Source: Planctomycetota bacterium | GTDB lineage: Bacteria > Planctomycetota > MHYJ01 > WSZJ01 > JACPWG01 | Reading direction: 5' to 3' | Length of the DNA: 64,000 nt | Assembly (NCBI GenBank): GCA_016197205.1 | Contig: JACPWG010000150.1 | Coordinates: 1-64,000, forward strand | In this document: positions 53,391 to 61,084 of the stretch, piece after piece | How positions within the stretch are numbered: the stretch's first letter is position 1 | Layout of the letters: each line of letters begins with the position of its first letter | Position numbers and translations under genes: made by a program | The notes under the pieces: model-generated | What the model saw: the letters and a program-made list of their open reading frames with translations, nothing else | Databases searched by the model: none | What the model was told of the DNA's origin: nothing

Positions 53391-55046
53391 GTGGCCACAG
53401 GACTCGACATCGGCAGCTACTCGATCAAGGCGCTCCGCCTGCGCCGCCGCAACTCCCGGCTGCAGGTGACCGGGGTCGCGCGCACGCGCCTCTTCGCGGG
53501 CCAGGAGCCCGGCGCCGACCCGCGCGCCCGCGCCGCCGAGGAGCTGCCCCGCCTCGCCGCGGCCGCCGGGCTCGGCGGCGGCGCCCTCGTCGGGCTCACC
53601 GGCCGCGACCTCAATCTGCGCTTCACGCAGGTCCCGCCGGTCGCTCCCGACCAGGTCCAGGCCATGATGGAGCACGAGGTGATCCAGATCGCCGGCAAGA
53701 GCGGCGGCCTCGTCTACTCGGACCACCTCGGCCTCGACTACCCCTGGAAGCCCCTCCCCATCCCCATGATCGTCGCGCTCGGAAAGACCGCGTTCGTCGA
53801 CGAGCGCATGCTCCTCCTTGCGCGCGGCGGCGTCCGCGTCCGCGACCTCGTCCCGAACTCGATCGCCCTCTTCCACGCCTGGCGTGCCCTCACGCCCGTC
53901 TCGCCGGAGACGATCCTCCTCGTGGATGTGGGCGCCGAGAACCTGGAACTGGTCTTTGCGCGCGAAGGCCGGCTCGTCTTCGCCCGCAACGTCGCGGGCG
54001 GCGGCCGGGTGTTCACCGAGGCCCTCGCCGGCACGTTGAAAGTCACGCCCGCGAAGGCGGAGGAGCTGAAGTGCCGCGAGGGCTCGCTGAACCACGCGGC
54101 CACGGACGGGGCGCGGATGGCGCTCCTCAACGCGGCGGGACAGATCCAGTCCCTGATCCAGTCCTCCATCAGTTTTGCGCGGACGCAGACGCAGCTCCCC
54201 GACCTGAGCCCGGACCGGGTCCTGGTCTCGGGCGGCGGGGCGCGCGTGGACGGGCTCCTGGCCAACCTCGCCAAGTTCCTCGACAAGCCCGTCGAGCCCT
54301 TCGACCCCGCGTCCGCGCTCGACCTTTCCCTGCTCGGCGAGAAGGACGCCCGCCACGTGCGCGAGCAGCCTACCGACTTGGCGATCGCGCTCGGCCTCGC
54401 CGTCGTCGACCTGGACGCGCCGGGCGTTTCCCTTTCGCTGCTGCCCGACGCCGAGAAGACCCGCCGCCGTTTCTGGCGAAAAGAGGTGCTGCTCTACGCC
54501 GCCGCGGCCGTCCTGCTGCTCGGCCTCGGGCTCGTGGGGGCGCGTGCAGCCCACGCCCGAGCCGTCCAGGCCGCCTTCAAGCAGGAGCTCGACGCGACGA
54601 AACGCAAAGCGGACGGCTGGTCGTCGGAGTTCGACGAGCTCGAAGGCAAACGAAAGCTCGCGCGCGCCCGCGCGTCGGCGATCGCCGCGCCGGTGCGGGA
54701 GTCGGCGTTCCTCTTCCAGGCCCTGGCCGGCCTCCGCGCCGCCCGCTCCGAAGGGCTCTGGCTCACCCGCATCGCCGCCGAGCCGACGGTCGAGCGCTCC
54801 GCCGGTGAGGCGGGGCTGCCTGTCCTCTCCGTGCGGGGCGTGGTCGGGGAAGCGCCGGCCGCGGCGCGCCGGATCCTGCAGGCCTTCCTCGGCCGGCTCG
54901 GCGCGCAAGTGCCCGGCGTGCGCGTGGAGACGAAGAGTAGCCACAAGGCCGCGGACAGCGACCGGACCGAGTTCGAGCTGCTCGTGCGCGCCCCCGGCGA
55001 GCCCGCCGGCACGGCGCACGTAGGGCGCGAAGAGGAGGACCGATGA
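53391..55046 (+). CDS. pilM: PilM-PilN fusion, pilus/T2SS assembly ATPase-like
   Basis: 551 residues from GTG 53391; upstream in frame is only repeat DNA. Residues 1-340 are PilM-like (actin/FtsA fold): TGLDIGSYSIKALRLRR phosphate loop, LLVDVGAENLELVFAR, VLVSGGGARVDGL, AIALGLAV. After a membrane helix (about 365-385, LLYAAAAVLLLGLGLVG) comes a PilN-like coiled coil and a ferredoxin-like domain ending RTEFELLVRAP. PilM and PilN normally are separate proteins joined by the PilN N-terminus, so the fusion makes sense structurally. Its stop overlaps the PilO gene start (ATGA). Confidence 0.82.
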   Translation: MATGLDIGSYSIKALRLRRRNSRLQVTGVARTRLFAGQEPGADPRARAAEELPRLAAAAGLGGGALVGLTGRDLNLRFTQVPPVAPDQVQAMMEHEVIQIAGKSGGLVYSDHLGLDYPWKPLPIPMIVALGKTAFVDERMLLLARGGVRVRDLVPNSIALFHAWRALTPVSPETILLVDVGAENLELVFAREGRLVFARNVAGGGRVFTEALAGTLKVTPAKAEELKCREGSLNHAATDGARMALLNAAGQIQSLIQSSISFARTQTQLPDLSPDRVLVSGGGARVDGLLANLAKFLDKPVEPFDPASALDLSLLGEKDARHVREQPTDLAIALGLAVVDLDAPGVSLSLLPDAEKTRRRFWRKEVLLYAAAAVLLLGLGLVGARAAHARAVQAAFKQELDATKRKADGWSSEFDELEGKRKLARARASAIAAPVRESAFLFQALAGLRAARSEGLWLTRIAAEPTVERSAGEAGLPVLSVRGVVGEAPAAARRILQAFLGRLGAQVPGVRVETKSSHKAADSDRTEFELLVRAPGEPAGTAHVGREEEDR

Positions 55047-55885
55047 AGCCGGCCCGGAAGCGCTTGCTCCTCGTCAGCCTGTCGTGCGGCGGCGCCGTGC
55101 TCCTCGTGGCCCTCGTCGTGGTGCTGCCCCTGCGCTCGGCGGCGGCCGGCGCGGGGGAGTCGGCGGACCAGGCGCGGAGAATCCTGGAGAAGCGGCTGGC
55201 CTCCTCCGATTTTCACGGCGAGAGGGATCTCGACCGCTCGCGCCAAGAGTTGAAAAGCCTGGAACAGTCGGTCACGACGCTCGCGGAGTCCGTCGCCCTC
55301 GCGGACGACCCGGCCTTTACCGTCCGAGACGACGCCTCCGACCGGCTGATCGTCTACAGCTCGGCGGTCGAGTCGGTGAAGCAGGCGTTGCGAAAGCTGG
55401 CTGCGGGCCGGGACGTTGCGATGCCCGACGCCCTCGGCTTTCCGGAAGGCGAGGTGCCCGGCGCGGAGATCCCGTCGCTCCTCCGGCGGCTGCAGGTGGT
55501 GGACCGCGTCCTTCGGCTTGCGATGGAGCTGGGCGTGCGCGCGATCCTTTCCGTGGCGCCGCGCGGGGACAAGGAAGACGAACGGACGGACGCGGTGCTC
55601 GAACGCGAGGCGGTGACCCTCGAGCTGCAGACGGGCTTCGACCCGCTGCTCCGGCTCGTGCACGCCCTGGGGCAGAAAGGGGCGTTTTTGGAGGTGAGAA
55701 AGCTCGTCGTGGACGGCGTGGATCCCGAGAAGGACGTGCTGAAAGCGAAGCTGGTGGTCGCGGGTCTGCGCGTGCGGCTGGAGGCTCCGCCGCCGGAAGA
55801 AGAGGGTTCGCCGCGAGGCGGGGGCAGCGGCGGTGGCGGTGGCAAGAAGCCGGCCGCGGGAGGAACGTGGCGACCGGGGAGATAG
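55043..55885 (+). CDS. pilO: PilO/GspM-like inner-membrane assembly protein
   Basis: 280 residues. A basic N-terminus and one membrane helix (LLLVSLSCGGAVLLVALVVVLPL) are followed by a coiled coil (QARRILEKRLASSDFHGERD, LKSLEQSVTTLAESVALA) and a ferredoxin-like domain with VTLELQTGFDPLLRLVHALGQKG, as in PilO. The C-terminus is Pro/Gly-rich. It overlaps PilM-N by four bases (ATGA) and should pair with the PilN part. Confidence 0.75.
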   Translation: MKPARKRLLLVSLSCGGAVLLVALVVVLPLRSAAAGAGESADQARRILEKRLASSDFHGERDLDRSRQELKSLEQSVTTLAESVALADDPAFTVRDDASDRLIVYSSAVESVKQALRKLAAGRDVAMPDALGFPEGEVPGAEIPSLLRRLQVVDRVLRLAMELGVRAILSVAPRGDKEDERTDAVLEREAVTLELQTGFDPLLRLVHALGQKGAFLEVRKLVVDGVDPEKDVLKAKLVVAGLRVRLEAPPPEEEGSPRGGGSGGGGGKKPAAGGTWRPGR

Positions 55886-55932
55886 AGAGATCGAGGGATA
55901 GACGGATCGAGAGATAGACGGATCGATCGAAC
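55880..55932. repeat. Short tandem repeat
   Basis: Three imperfect units of about 16-18 bases built on ATAGACGGATCGAGAG directly after the pilO stop. It could be prone to slippage. It has no coding or terminator features. Confidence 0.7.
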
Positions 55933-55966
55933 CTTGCTGCGGGAAGTGGAAATCGGGTGGTGTGAC

Positions 55967-56192
55967 GATTTCAAAATCCAAATTTCAAAATGTCAAATTT
56001 CAAATTGCAATGCCGTCGGGGGCTGCAACCGCCGAGGCCAGGTTCGCGAGATCGAAGACCGCGCGAAGCCCCGCGGGCGGGGCGGAGTGCCGGAGCGCGC
56101 ACGGCGCGAAAATGAGCCCACCTGCAGCCCCACGACGGCGCCGTCGCCCAAATTTGAAATTTGAAATTTTGCAATTTGCTATTTGAAATGCG
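55967..56192. repeat. Family D AT-rich inverted pair
   Basis: Two AT-rich blocks (TTTCAAAATCCAAATTTC... and ...AAATTTGAAATTTTGC) face each other around about 115 bases of GC-rich DNA. This is the same AT-rich module as in 53162-53363 but in an inverted pair, between pilO and the TPR protein. Confidence 0.75.
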
Positions 56193-56275
56193 GCCCCAGT
56201 CGCCGCTCCCGCATGCGCGGGCAATTTCCGCTTCAAAGCGTCTCGTCGACCGTTCCGAGGGGCTCTCTCTTGTCC

Positions 56276-58855
56276 ATGGAACGCGCGCTCTTCCTCGCTG
56301 CCGCGATCGCGTCTCTCGCACTCTGCGCCCTCAGTCTGCTCGGCTGGGAGCCGCCGGTCGCCTGGTCGCCGCCGTCCCTTGACGCGGACAATTATCGGCC
56401 TGCCGACTTGCCGACCGCGCCGTTCCTGCCGCCCGCGTTTGCGGACGCCGGCGCAGGAGCGGCGGGCGCCGCCAGCCCGTTTGCCGCCGCCTCCGAGAAG
56501 CGCGAGCTCCCGCCGGAGGCCCTCGAGGTCCCGGAGCCGCCGCTCGGGCTCCCGGTCGCGCTCCCGTTCGAGCCGTCTCCGGACTTCGCCGCACCTGGGT
56601 ACGAGCCCTTTTGTTTTCGGCATCCCGCCGCCCGTGCAGTCCCGAAGCCCGAGGACCTGCCGGGCGCCGAGACGCTCGAACCGCTCAAGGCCCTGGTCTC
56701 GAACCTGCCCGCCGCGCCGGCCCCGGCCAAGGACCCCAAGGCGCCCGAGGTGGACCGCGTGATCTCCAAGTCGAAGGGCATGCTGGAAGGGACCCTTGTC
56801 GAGGACACGGAGCAGCAGGTGCGCCTGCGTGACAGGTCGGGCGCCGTCCTGGTGCTTCCCCGGCGCGACGTGCAGCAAGTGCTCCGCGCGACGCGGCTGT
56901 CCGAACAGTACGAGCAGCGACGCGCGGCCGTGCCGCCGAGCGACGTGAAGGCCCTGACGGATTTCGCGGCGTGGTGCGCGGAGCGCGGACTCGCCCGGGA
57001 GGCTGCCCAGGCGTACGAGGCGGCCATCGCCGCCGGAAAGACCGATCCGCGGGGCTACTTCGGGCTGGCCGAGCTCGCACGGCGCGAGGGGGACCTCGAC
57101 GCCGAGTGCGACGCCTGCCTGCGGGCCGTGGCGGGCGGGACAAGCGGCGTGGAACAATTCCTGGTGCGGTTGTCGTGGATCTACGCCGACCTCGGTCTCG
57201 CCGAGCCCGGGCAGAAGACGCTCGAGGCGGCCACGAAGGCCCACCCCACGTTCGTGGAGGGACGCCTCCTCTATTGCCTGGCGCTCCTGGAGGCGGGTCG
57301 GCTCGAGAAGGCGGCGGAGCAGCTCGGCAGGGCCTTGGAGATCCCGCCCGCCGATCCGGTCGCCGCGTCCTTCCTCGCGTACGTGGACGGGCGGCTGCTG
57401 CTCGCGAAAAACGATCCCAAGGGCGCGGTCGCGTCGCTCCAGAAGGCCGTCGCCGTTCCGGCCGCCGCCTCAGGTGTTTCCCCTAGGGATCCGGCCGGCG
57501 CCTGGCGCGCCCTGGGCTCGGCGCAGGCGCACCTGGGCGCCTTCAAGGAAGCGGCGAACGCCTTCGTGGAGGCGGTCCGCGTCGCGCCGGACGACCCGCG
57601 CGCATGGGTGGACCTCGCCACGCTCTATCTGCTCGCGGACCGCCTCGCCGAGGCGCGCGTCTGCTGCGAAGAGGCGCGCCGCCGGGACCCGTCGACCGCG
57701 GCGCCGTGGGTGGGACTCGCGCTCGCTGCGCTCCTCGAACAGAAACCGGACGACGCCTTCGCGCTCGTACAGTCCGCGACGAAGCTCGACCCGGGGGACG
57801 GGTTTGTGCGGGCCCTGCTCGCCCATCTCCTCCTGGTGCGCGGCGACCCCGCCGGCGCCGCGCGCGAGCTGTCCGCACCGCTGGGCCGCGCACGCGGCTT
57901 CCCGGGGGCCGTCTACGACTTCGGCCTCGCCTCGCTGCGCCAGAAGTCCTTCGGCCTCGCCGCCGGGTCGTTCGCCCGGCTCGTGACCGCGGACACGACG
58001 CGCCCCGAGCTGCCGTGCGCCCTCGGCCTCGCCCTCCTCGGGCGCGGCGAGGTCGCGCGCGCCGAGACCCGGCTCCGGCAGGCCCTGCGGCTGGCACCGG
58101 AGTATCCCCCCGCCTTGGAGGGGCTCGCCTACCTCGACTACGTTTCGGGGCGCGTCCCCGAGGCGGTCGCGGGCCTGAACCGCGTCCTTGCCGCCGCCGC
58201 GGGGGAGGCCTACGCCACCCGCGCCCTCGCGCTCATCCAGGAGGCGGCGACCCGCACCTTTTGGGAAGATGCCTTCGACCGCGCGGACGCGGATCAGGTC
58301 GGCAAGGGTTGGTTCCAAAGCGAAAAGTTCGGGGTGCAAGTTTCGCTTGCAGGGCGGCGCGCGCGCTTCGCCGGGACGCAGGCCCTGGAGGACGGCGGCG
58401 AATCCGCGCTCGAGCGCGTGGTGCGGGCGGACGCCTTCGTGCGCGTCGAGGCGGACCTCGACCTCGCCGACGCCGGGAATGCGCTGCTGGGCTTGCGCGT
58501 CGCGTTCAAGACGCAGGGCGGCGCGCGCCAGTCCGGCCTTCGCTTCGGGCGAAACGCGAAGGGGAAGCTCGTCTGTTCCGTCGCAGCCGAGGGGGACGCC
58601 GGGCCCCGTTGGCGTGAAGTGGCGGACGCGCCCGCGGGCTCGACCCTGCGCCTCGGACTGGAGAAAGTGACCACCGAGCAGGAGCCGACCTATGCCCTCC
58701 TCGTGGACGGCAAGACGGTCGGCAGCCAGAAGGCGGCGCTGCTCGAGGTAGGCGGGGAGAACGTCATCTGCGGCGTCTTCGGTCAGGCCGCCAAAGGCGA
58801 GAAGTGGGGCCTCGCGGTCACCCGGTTCCGCATCGTCGAACGGAAGAGAAAGTAG
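56276..58855 (+). CDS. TPR protein with C-terminal lectin-like domain, pilus cluster
   Basis: 859 residues. A signal anchor (ERALFLAAAIASLALCALSLL) precedes a Pro-rich stretch and a small domain with KGMLEGTLVEDTEQQVRLRDRSG. Many TPR-type helix pairs fill about 220-650 (for example AWRALGSAQAHLGAFKEAA, LATLYLLADRLAEARVCCEEA). The last 200 residues are beta-rich (WEDAFDRADADQVGKGW..., YALLVDGKTVGS) like a concanavalin-A/LamG-like fold. It lies between the PilO gene and the GspG gene (13 bases), so it is probably an envelope component of the same system. The ATG at 56276 is the one that starts the signal anchor. Confidence 0.75.
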   Translation: MERALFLAAAIASLALCALSLLGWEPPVAWSPPSLDADNYRPADLPTAPFLPPAFADAGAGAAGAASPFAAASEKRELPPEALEVPEPPLGLPVALPFEPSPDFAAPGYEPFCFRHPAARAVPKPEDLPGAETLEPLKALVSNLPAAPAPAKDPKAPEVDRVISKSKGMLEGTLVEDTEQQVRLRDRSGAVLVLPRRDVQQVLRATRLSEQYEQRRAAVPPSDVKALTDFAAWCAERGLAREAAQAYEAAIAAGKTDPRGYFGLAELARREGDLDAECDACLRAVAGGTSGVEQFLVRLSWIYADLGLAEPGQKTLEAATKAHPTFVEGRLLYCLALLEAGRLEKAAEQLGRALEIPPADPVAASFLAYVDGRLLLAKNDPKGAVASLQKAVAVPAAASGVSPRDPAGAWRALGSAQAHLGAFKEAANAFVEAVRVAPDDPRAWVDLATLYLLADRLAEARVCCEEARRRDPSTAAPWVGLALAALLEQKPDDAFALVQSATKLDPGDGFVRALLAHLLLVRGDPAGAARELSAPLGRARGFPGAVYDFGLASLRQKSFGLAAGSFARLVTADTTRPELPCALGLALLGRGEVARAETRLRQALRLAPEYPPALEGLAYLDYVSGRVPEAVAGLNRVLAAAAGEAYATRALALIQEAATRTFWEDAFDRADADQVGKGWFQSEKFGVQVSLAGRRARFAGTQALEDGGESALERVVRADAFVRVEADLDLADAGNALLGLRVAFKTQGGARQSGLRFGRNAKGKLVCSVAAEGDAGPRWREVADAPAGSTLRLGLEKVTTEQEPTYALLVDGKTVGSQKAALLEVGGENVICGVFGQAAKGEKWGLAVTRFRIVERKRK

Positions 58856-58868
58856 AGAGGACCCAAGG

Positions 58869-59495
58869 ATGCCGAGAGGAAGGCGCGGCGGCGCGGCGTT
58901 CACGCTCATCGAGCTCCTGGTGGTGATTTCGATCATCGGCATCCTCGCGGCACTCGTCGTGCCGGCCCTGGTGGGCGCGAAGCGGCAGGCGCGCGTCAAG
59001 GCCGCGGAGTCGGACATCGCGGGGATCAAGGCCGCGCTGGAGGTCTACAACTCGCGCTTCGGCGACTACCCGCCTACGTCGCTCAAGGACTACGGCCTGA
59101 AGGACAACGAGACCAACTCGGGCAACGAGGCCATGGTCGCGTGCCTCCAGACCTCGCTCAAGAACGGTCCTTTCGGCGACTGGAAAGAAGAGCGGTACGC
59201 GAATCTCGATCATGACGAGGCCGGGAAGAACCTGACGAACTGGTGGTTCGGCGACAACCAACTCCGCGAGCTGGTGGACGATTGGGGAAACCCTTACGTG
59301 TACTTCCACTCTCGTGATTATGCGAAGCCGGAGGCGGTCTCGAAGTACCTGGTGAACGGCGAAACCGTGGAGTGCGCTCCGCAGAAGAGCGAGAAGACGA
59401 AGGCGTACCACAACGCGCATGGGTATCAGCTCTGGTCGTGCGGGCCGGACATGAAGAACGCGAATGGCGAAGAAGACGATATTCATGGGTGGTGA
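58869..59495 (+). CDS. gspG: GspG-type major pseudopilin
   Basis: 208 residues. Type IV/T2SS prepilin leader with the cleavage site GGAA|FTLIELLVVISIIGILAALVVP; the residue before the cut is Ala10 rather than the usual Gly, and Glu15 gives the +5 Glu. The following helix and YNSRFGDYPPTSLKDYGL, LVDDWGNPYVY and GYQLWSCGPD match the GspG C-terminal fold with its calcium-loop region. It is somewhat longer than classic GspG (about 140) because of an insert between the helix and the DDWGNPY motif. Confidence 0.9.
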   Translation: MPRGRRGGAAFTLIELLVVISIIGILAALVVPALVGAKRQARVKAAESDIAGIKAALEVYNSRFGDYPPTSLKDYGLKDNETNSGNEAMVACLQTSLKNGPFGDWKEERYANLDHDEAGKNLTNWWFGDNQLRELVDDWGNPYVYFHSRDYAKPEAVSKYLVNGETVECAPQKSEKTKAYHNAHGYQLWSCGPDMKNANGEEDDIHGW

Positions 59496-59560
59496 AGAGG
59501 AGGGGTTGGATTCGAAAGGGCCGTGCGAGACTCGCACGAGGAGTGGAACCGGGGAGAGAC

Positions 59561-59661
59561 GATTTCAAAATTCAAATTGCAAATTGCAAATTGCAAATCT
59601 CAAATTGCACAGGCTGCGGGGCCAGTTCGAGAATTTGAAATTTGACTTTTTGCAATTTGCA
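59561..59661. repeat. Family D AT-rich inverted pair
   Basis: TTTCAAAATTCAAATTGC...CAAATTGCA, a short GC-rich spacer, then GAATTTGAAATTTGACTTTT; same module as the other family D copies. It fills most of the gap between gspG and the next pseudopilin. Confidence 0.75.
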
Positions 59662-59721
59662 GTTCCAGGGGTTCCCCGCCGAAGAATCGTTGCCTGGCAG
59701 GCCTTGGAGCGGCGTCTCCGC

Positions 59722-60684
59722 ATGACGCAACATCCTTTGAGACTCGCCCACGCACCTCCTCGCACCGTCGGCTTCACCCTCGTCGAAATGCTCGTGGTCC
59801 TCGCGATCCTGGGCGTGCTCCTGGGCCTCGGCGCGGGTCTCCTGTCGCAGGCGAACAAGGGCCTGGGGCTGGCCGCGGGCGTGAACCTCGTCGCGTCCTC
59901 CCTTCGTCTGGCCCGCAACAAGGCCATGACGGATCACGCGCCGTGCTGGCTGTTGATCGATCCGGCGGAGCGCTCGGTCCGCACGCTGGGTCGCCAGACG
60001 ATCGGGCTCTGGCACCTGGAGGACAAGGAGGAGGGCGTAACGACCGGGGCCTTCGGCCGCAACGGCGCGGTCCAGGGGGCCTCGCTCATCCCCGGTCGCG
60101 CCGGGCAGGCCCTCCTTTTCGCGGGCGCGGGCTGCGTGACGTGCGACGACTTCCCGAGGGACCCCTCGGATGCGGGCCTCGTGCTGGAGGCCTGGTGCCT
60201 GCTCGGGGACCGGCCCGGCGGCGTCATCGTTCGAAAAGGGGACGAGTACGGTCTGCGCCTCACCTCCGCGGGCCGCCTGCGGTTCGATTTGGGCGCCAAG
60301 CGCCTCGACTCCGGGTCCGCGGTCCCGCTCCACCGCTGGTTCCACGTGGAGGCGATCTACGACGGGGCAGCGGCCTCCCTATACGTGAACGAAGAGCCCG
60401 TCGCGGACGAGGAACTCACCGCGGACCTGCCGGTGACTTCCGCGCCACTTACGCTCAGCGACGCGCAGTCTCCGTTCCAGGGCGCCCTCGATGAGGTGCG
60501 TGTCAGTGCTCTCGTCCTCGGCGAAGAGCGACGCCTTCCCTCCGACTGCGCCGTGGACTCCGAGGCCCCCATTCGCATCCGGTTCGATCCCCGCGGTCGC
60601 CTCTCCGCCCCCGTCACGGTCACCCTCAAGGCCCACGAAGAATCGCAGAGCCTGACGGTGGGGATCCTGGGGGTGGTCGAGTGA
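59722..60684 (+). CDS. GspH-like pseudopilin with an inserted LamG-like domain
   Basis: 320 residues. The leader ends RTVG|FTLVEMLVVLAILGVLLGLGAG (Gly17, Phe18, +5 Glu). The helix continues into SSLRLARNKAMTDHAPCWLLIDP as in GspH/FimT. At about residue 96 the GspH fold is interrupted by roughly 180 residues that read as a LamG/concanavalin-A-like domain (GRAGQALLFAGAGCVTCDDF, LEAWCLL, WFHVEAIYDGAAASLYVN, FQGALDEVRVS). The last 45 residues (IRIRFDPRGRLSAPVTVTL...) are the GspH C-terminal strands again. This is a domain insertion, not a tail fusion. Confidence 0.82.
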   Translation: MTQHPLRLAHAPPRTVGFTLVEMLVVLAILGVLLGLGAGLLSQANKGLGLAAGVNLVASSLRLARNKAMTDHAPCWLLIDPAERSVRTLGRQTIGLWHLEDKEEGVTTGAFGRNGAVQGASLIPGRAGQALLFAGAGCVTCDDFPRDPSDAGLVLEAWCLLGDRPGGVIVRKGDEYGLRLTSAGRLRFDLGAKRLDSGSAVPLHRWFHVEAIYDGAAASLYVNEEPVADEELTADLPVTSAPLTLSDAQSPFQGALDEVRVSALVLGEERRLPSDCAVDSEAPIRIRFDPRGRLSAPVTVTLKAHEESQSLTVGILGVVE

Positions 60685-61020
60685 TTGGACACCTACCGGT
60701 GAACTTCTTGAAAGCGTATCCAGATTCGCAGGCGACGAAACCACAAAGACTCGAAGTCACTAAGACCACAAAGGCGCATTTCGGCCGAGCCAAACTCGCC
60801 CCCCTCACTGATGGTCCTTCGTGGTGACACGCAAGGGAGCTCCACTGGAAAAGGCTCAAGGCTCAAGGCTCAATTTTCAGGCAAGGCTCAAAGTTCAAGG
60901 CTCAGAGTCCGCGATTCCGGGCCCGGGCTACGTTCCGTGGTGGTCATTGAGAATTGAGCCTTGAGAATTCTTGTCGCCCCCCTGCCCGTTGAACGAGCAA
61001 GTTATTTTCTTACGGGCCCT
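60683..61020. repeat. Family C element, rearranged copy 3
   Basis: The left part (TTCTTGAAAGCGTATCCAGA, GACGAAACCACAAAGACTCG) is in reverse orientation to the copy at 24176. The right part (GGCTCAAAGTTCAAGGCTCA ... AACGAGCAAGTTATTTTCTT) is forward. The right terminal repeat TTATTTTCTTACGGGCCC is intact. It begins at the stop of the preceding gene. Confidence 0.75.
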
Positions 61021-61028
61021 TACGTCCG

Positions 61029-61072
61029 TGCAATTTGAAATTTGACTTTTGCAATTTGGAATTTGAAATTCG
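61029..61072. repeat. Family D AT-rich block, single
   Basis: GCAATTTGAAATTTGACTTT and TTGGAATTTGAAATTCG, same module as 53162. It ends 13 bases before the next start codon and could hold a promoter. Confidence 0.7.
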
Positions 61073-61084
61073 ACGGGATCCCTC

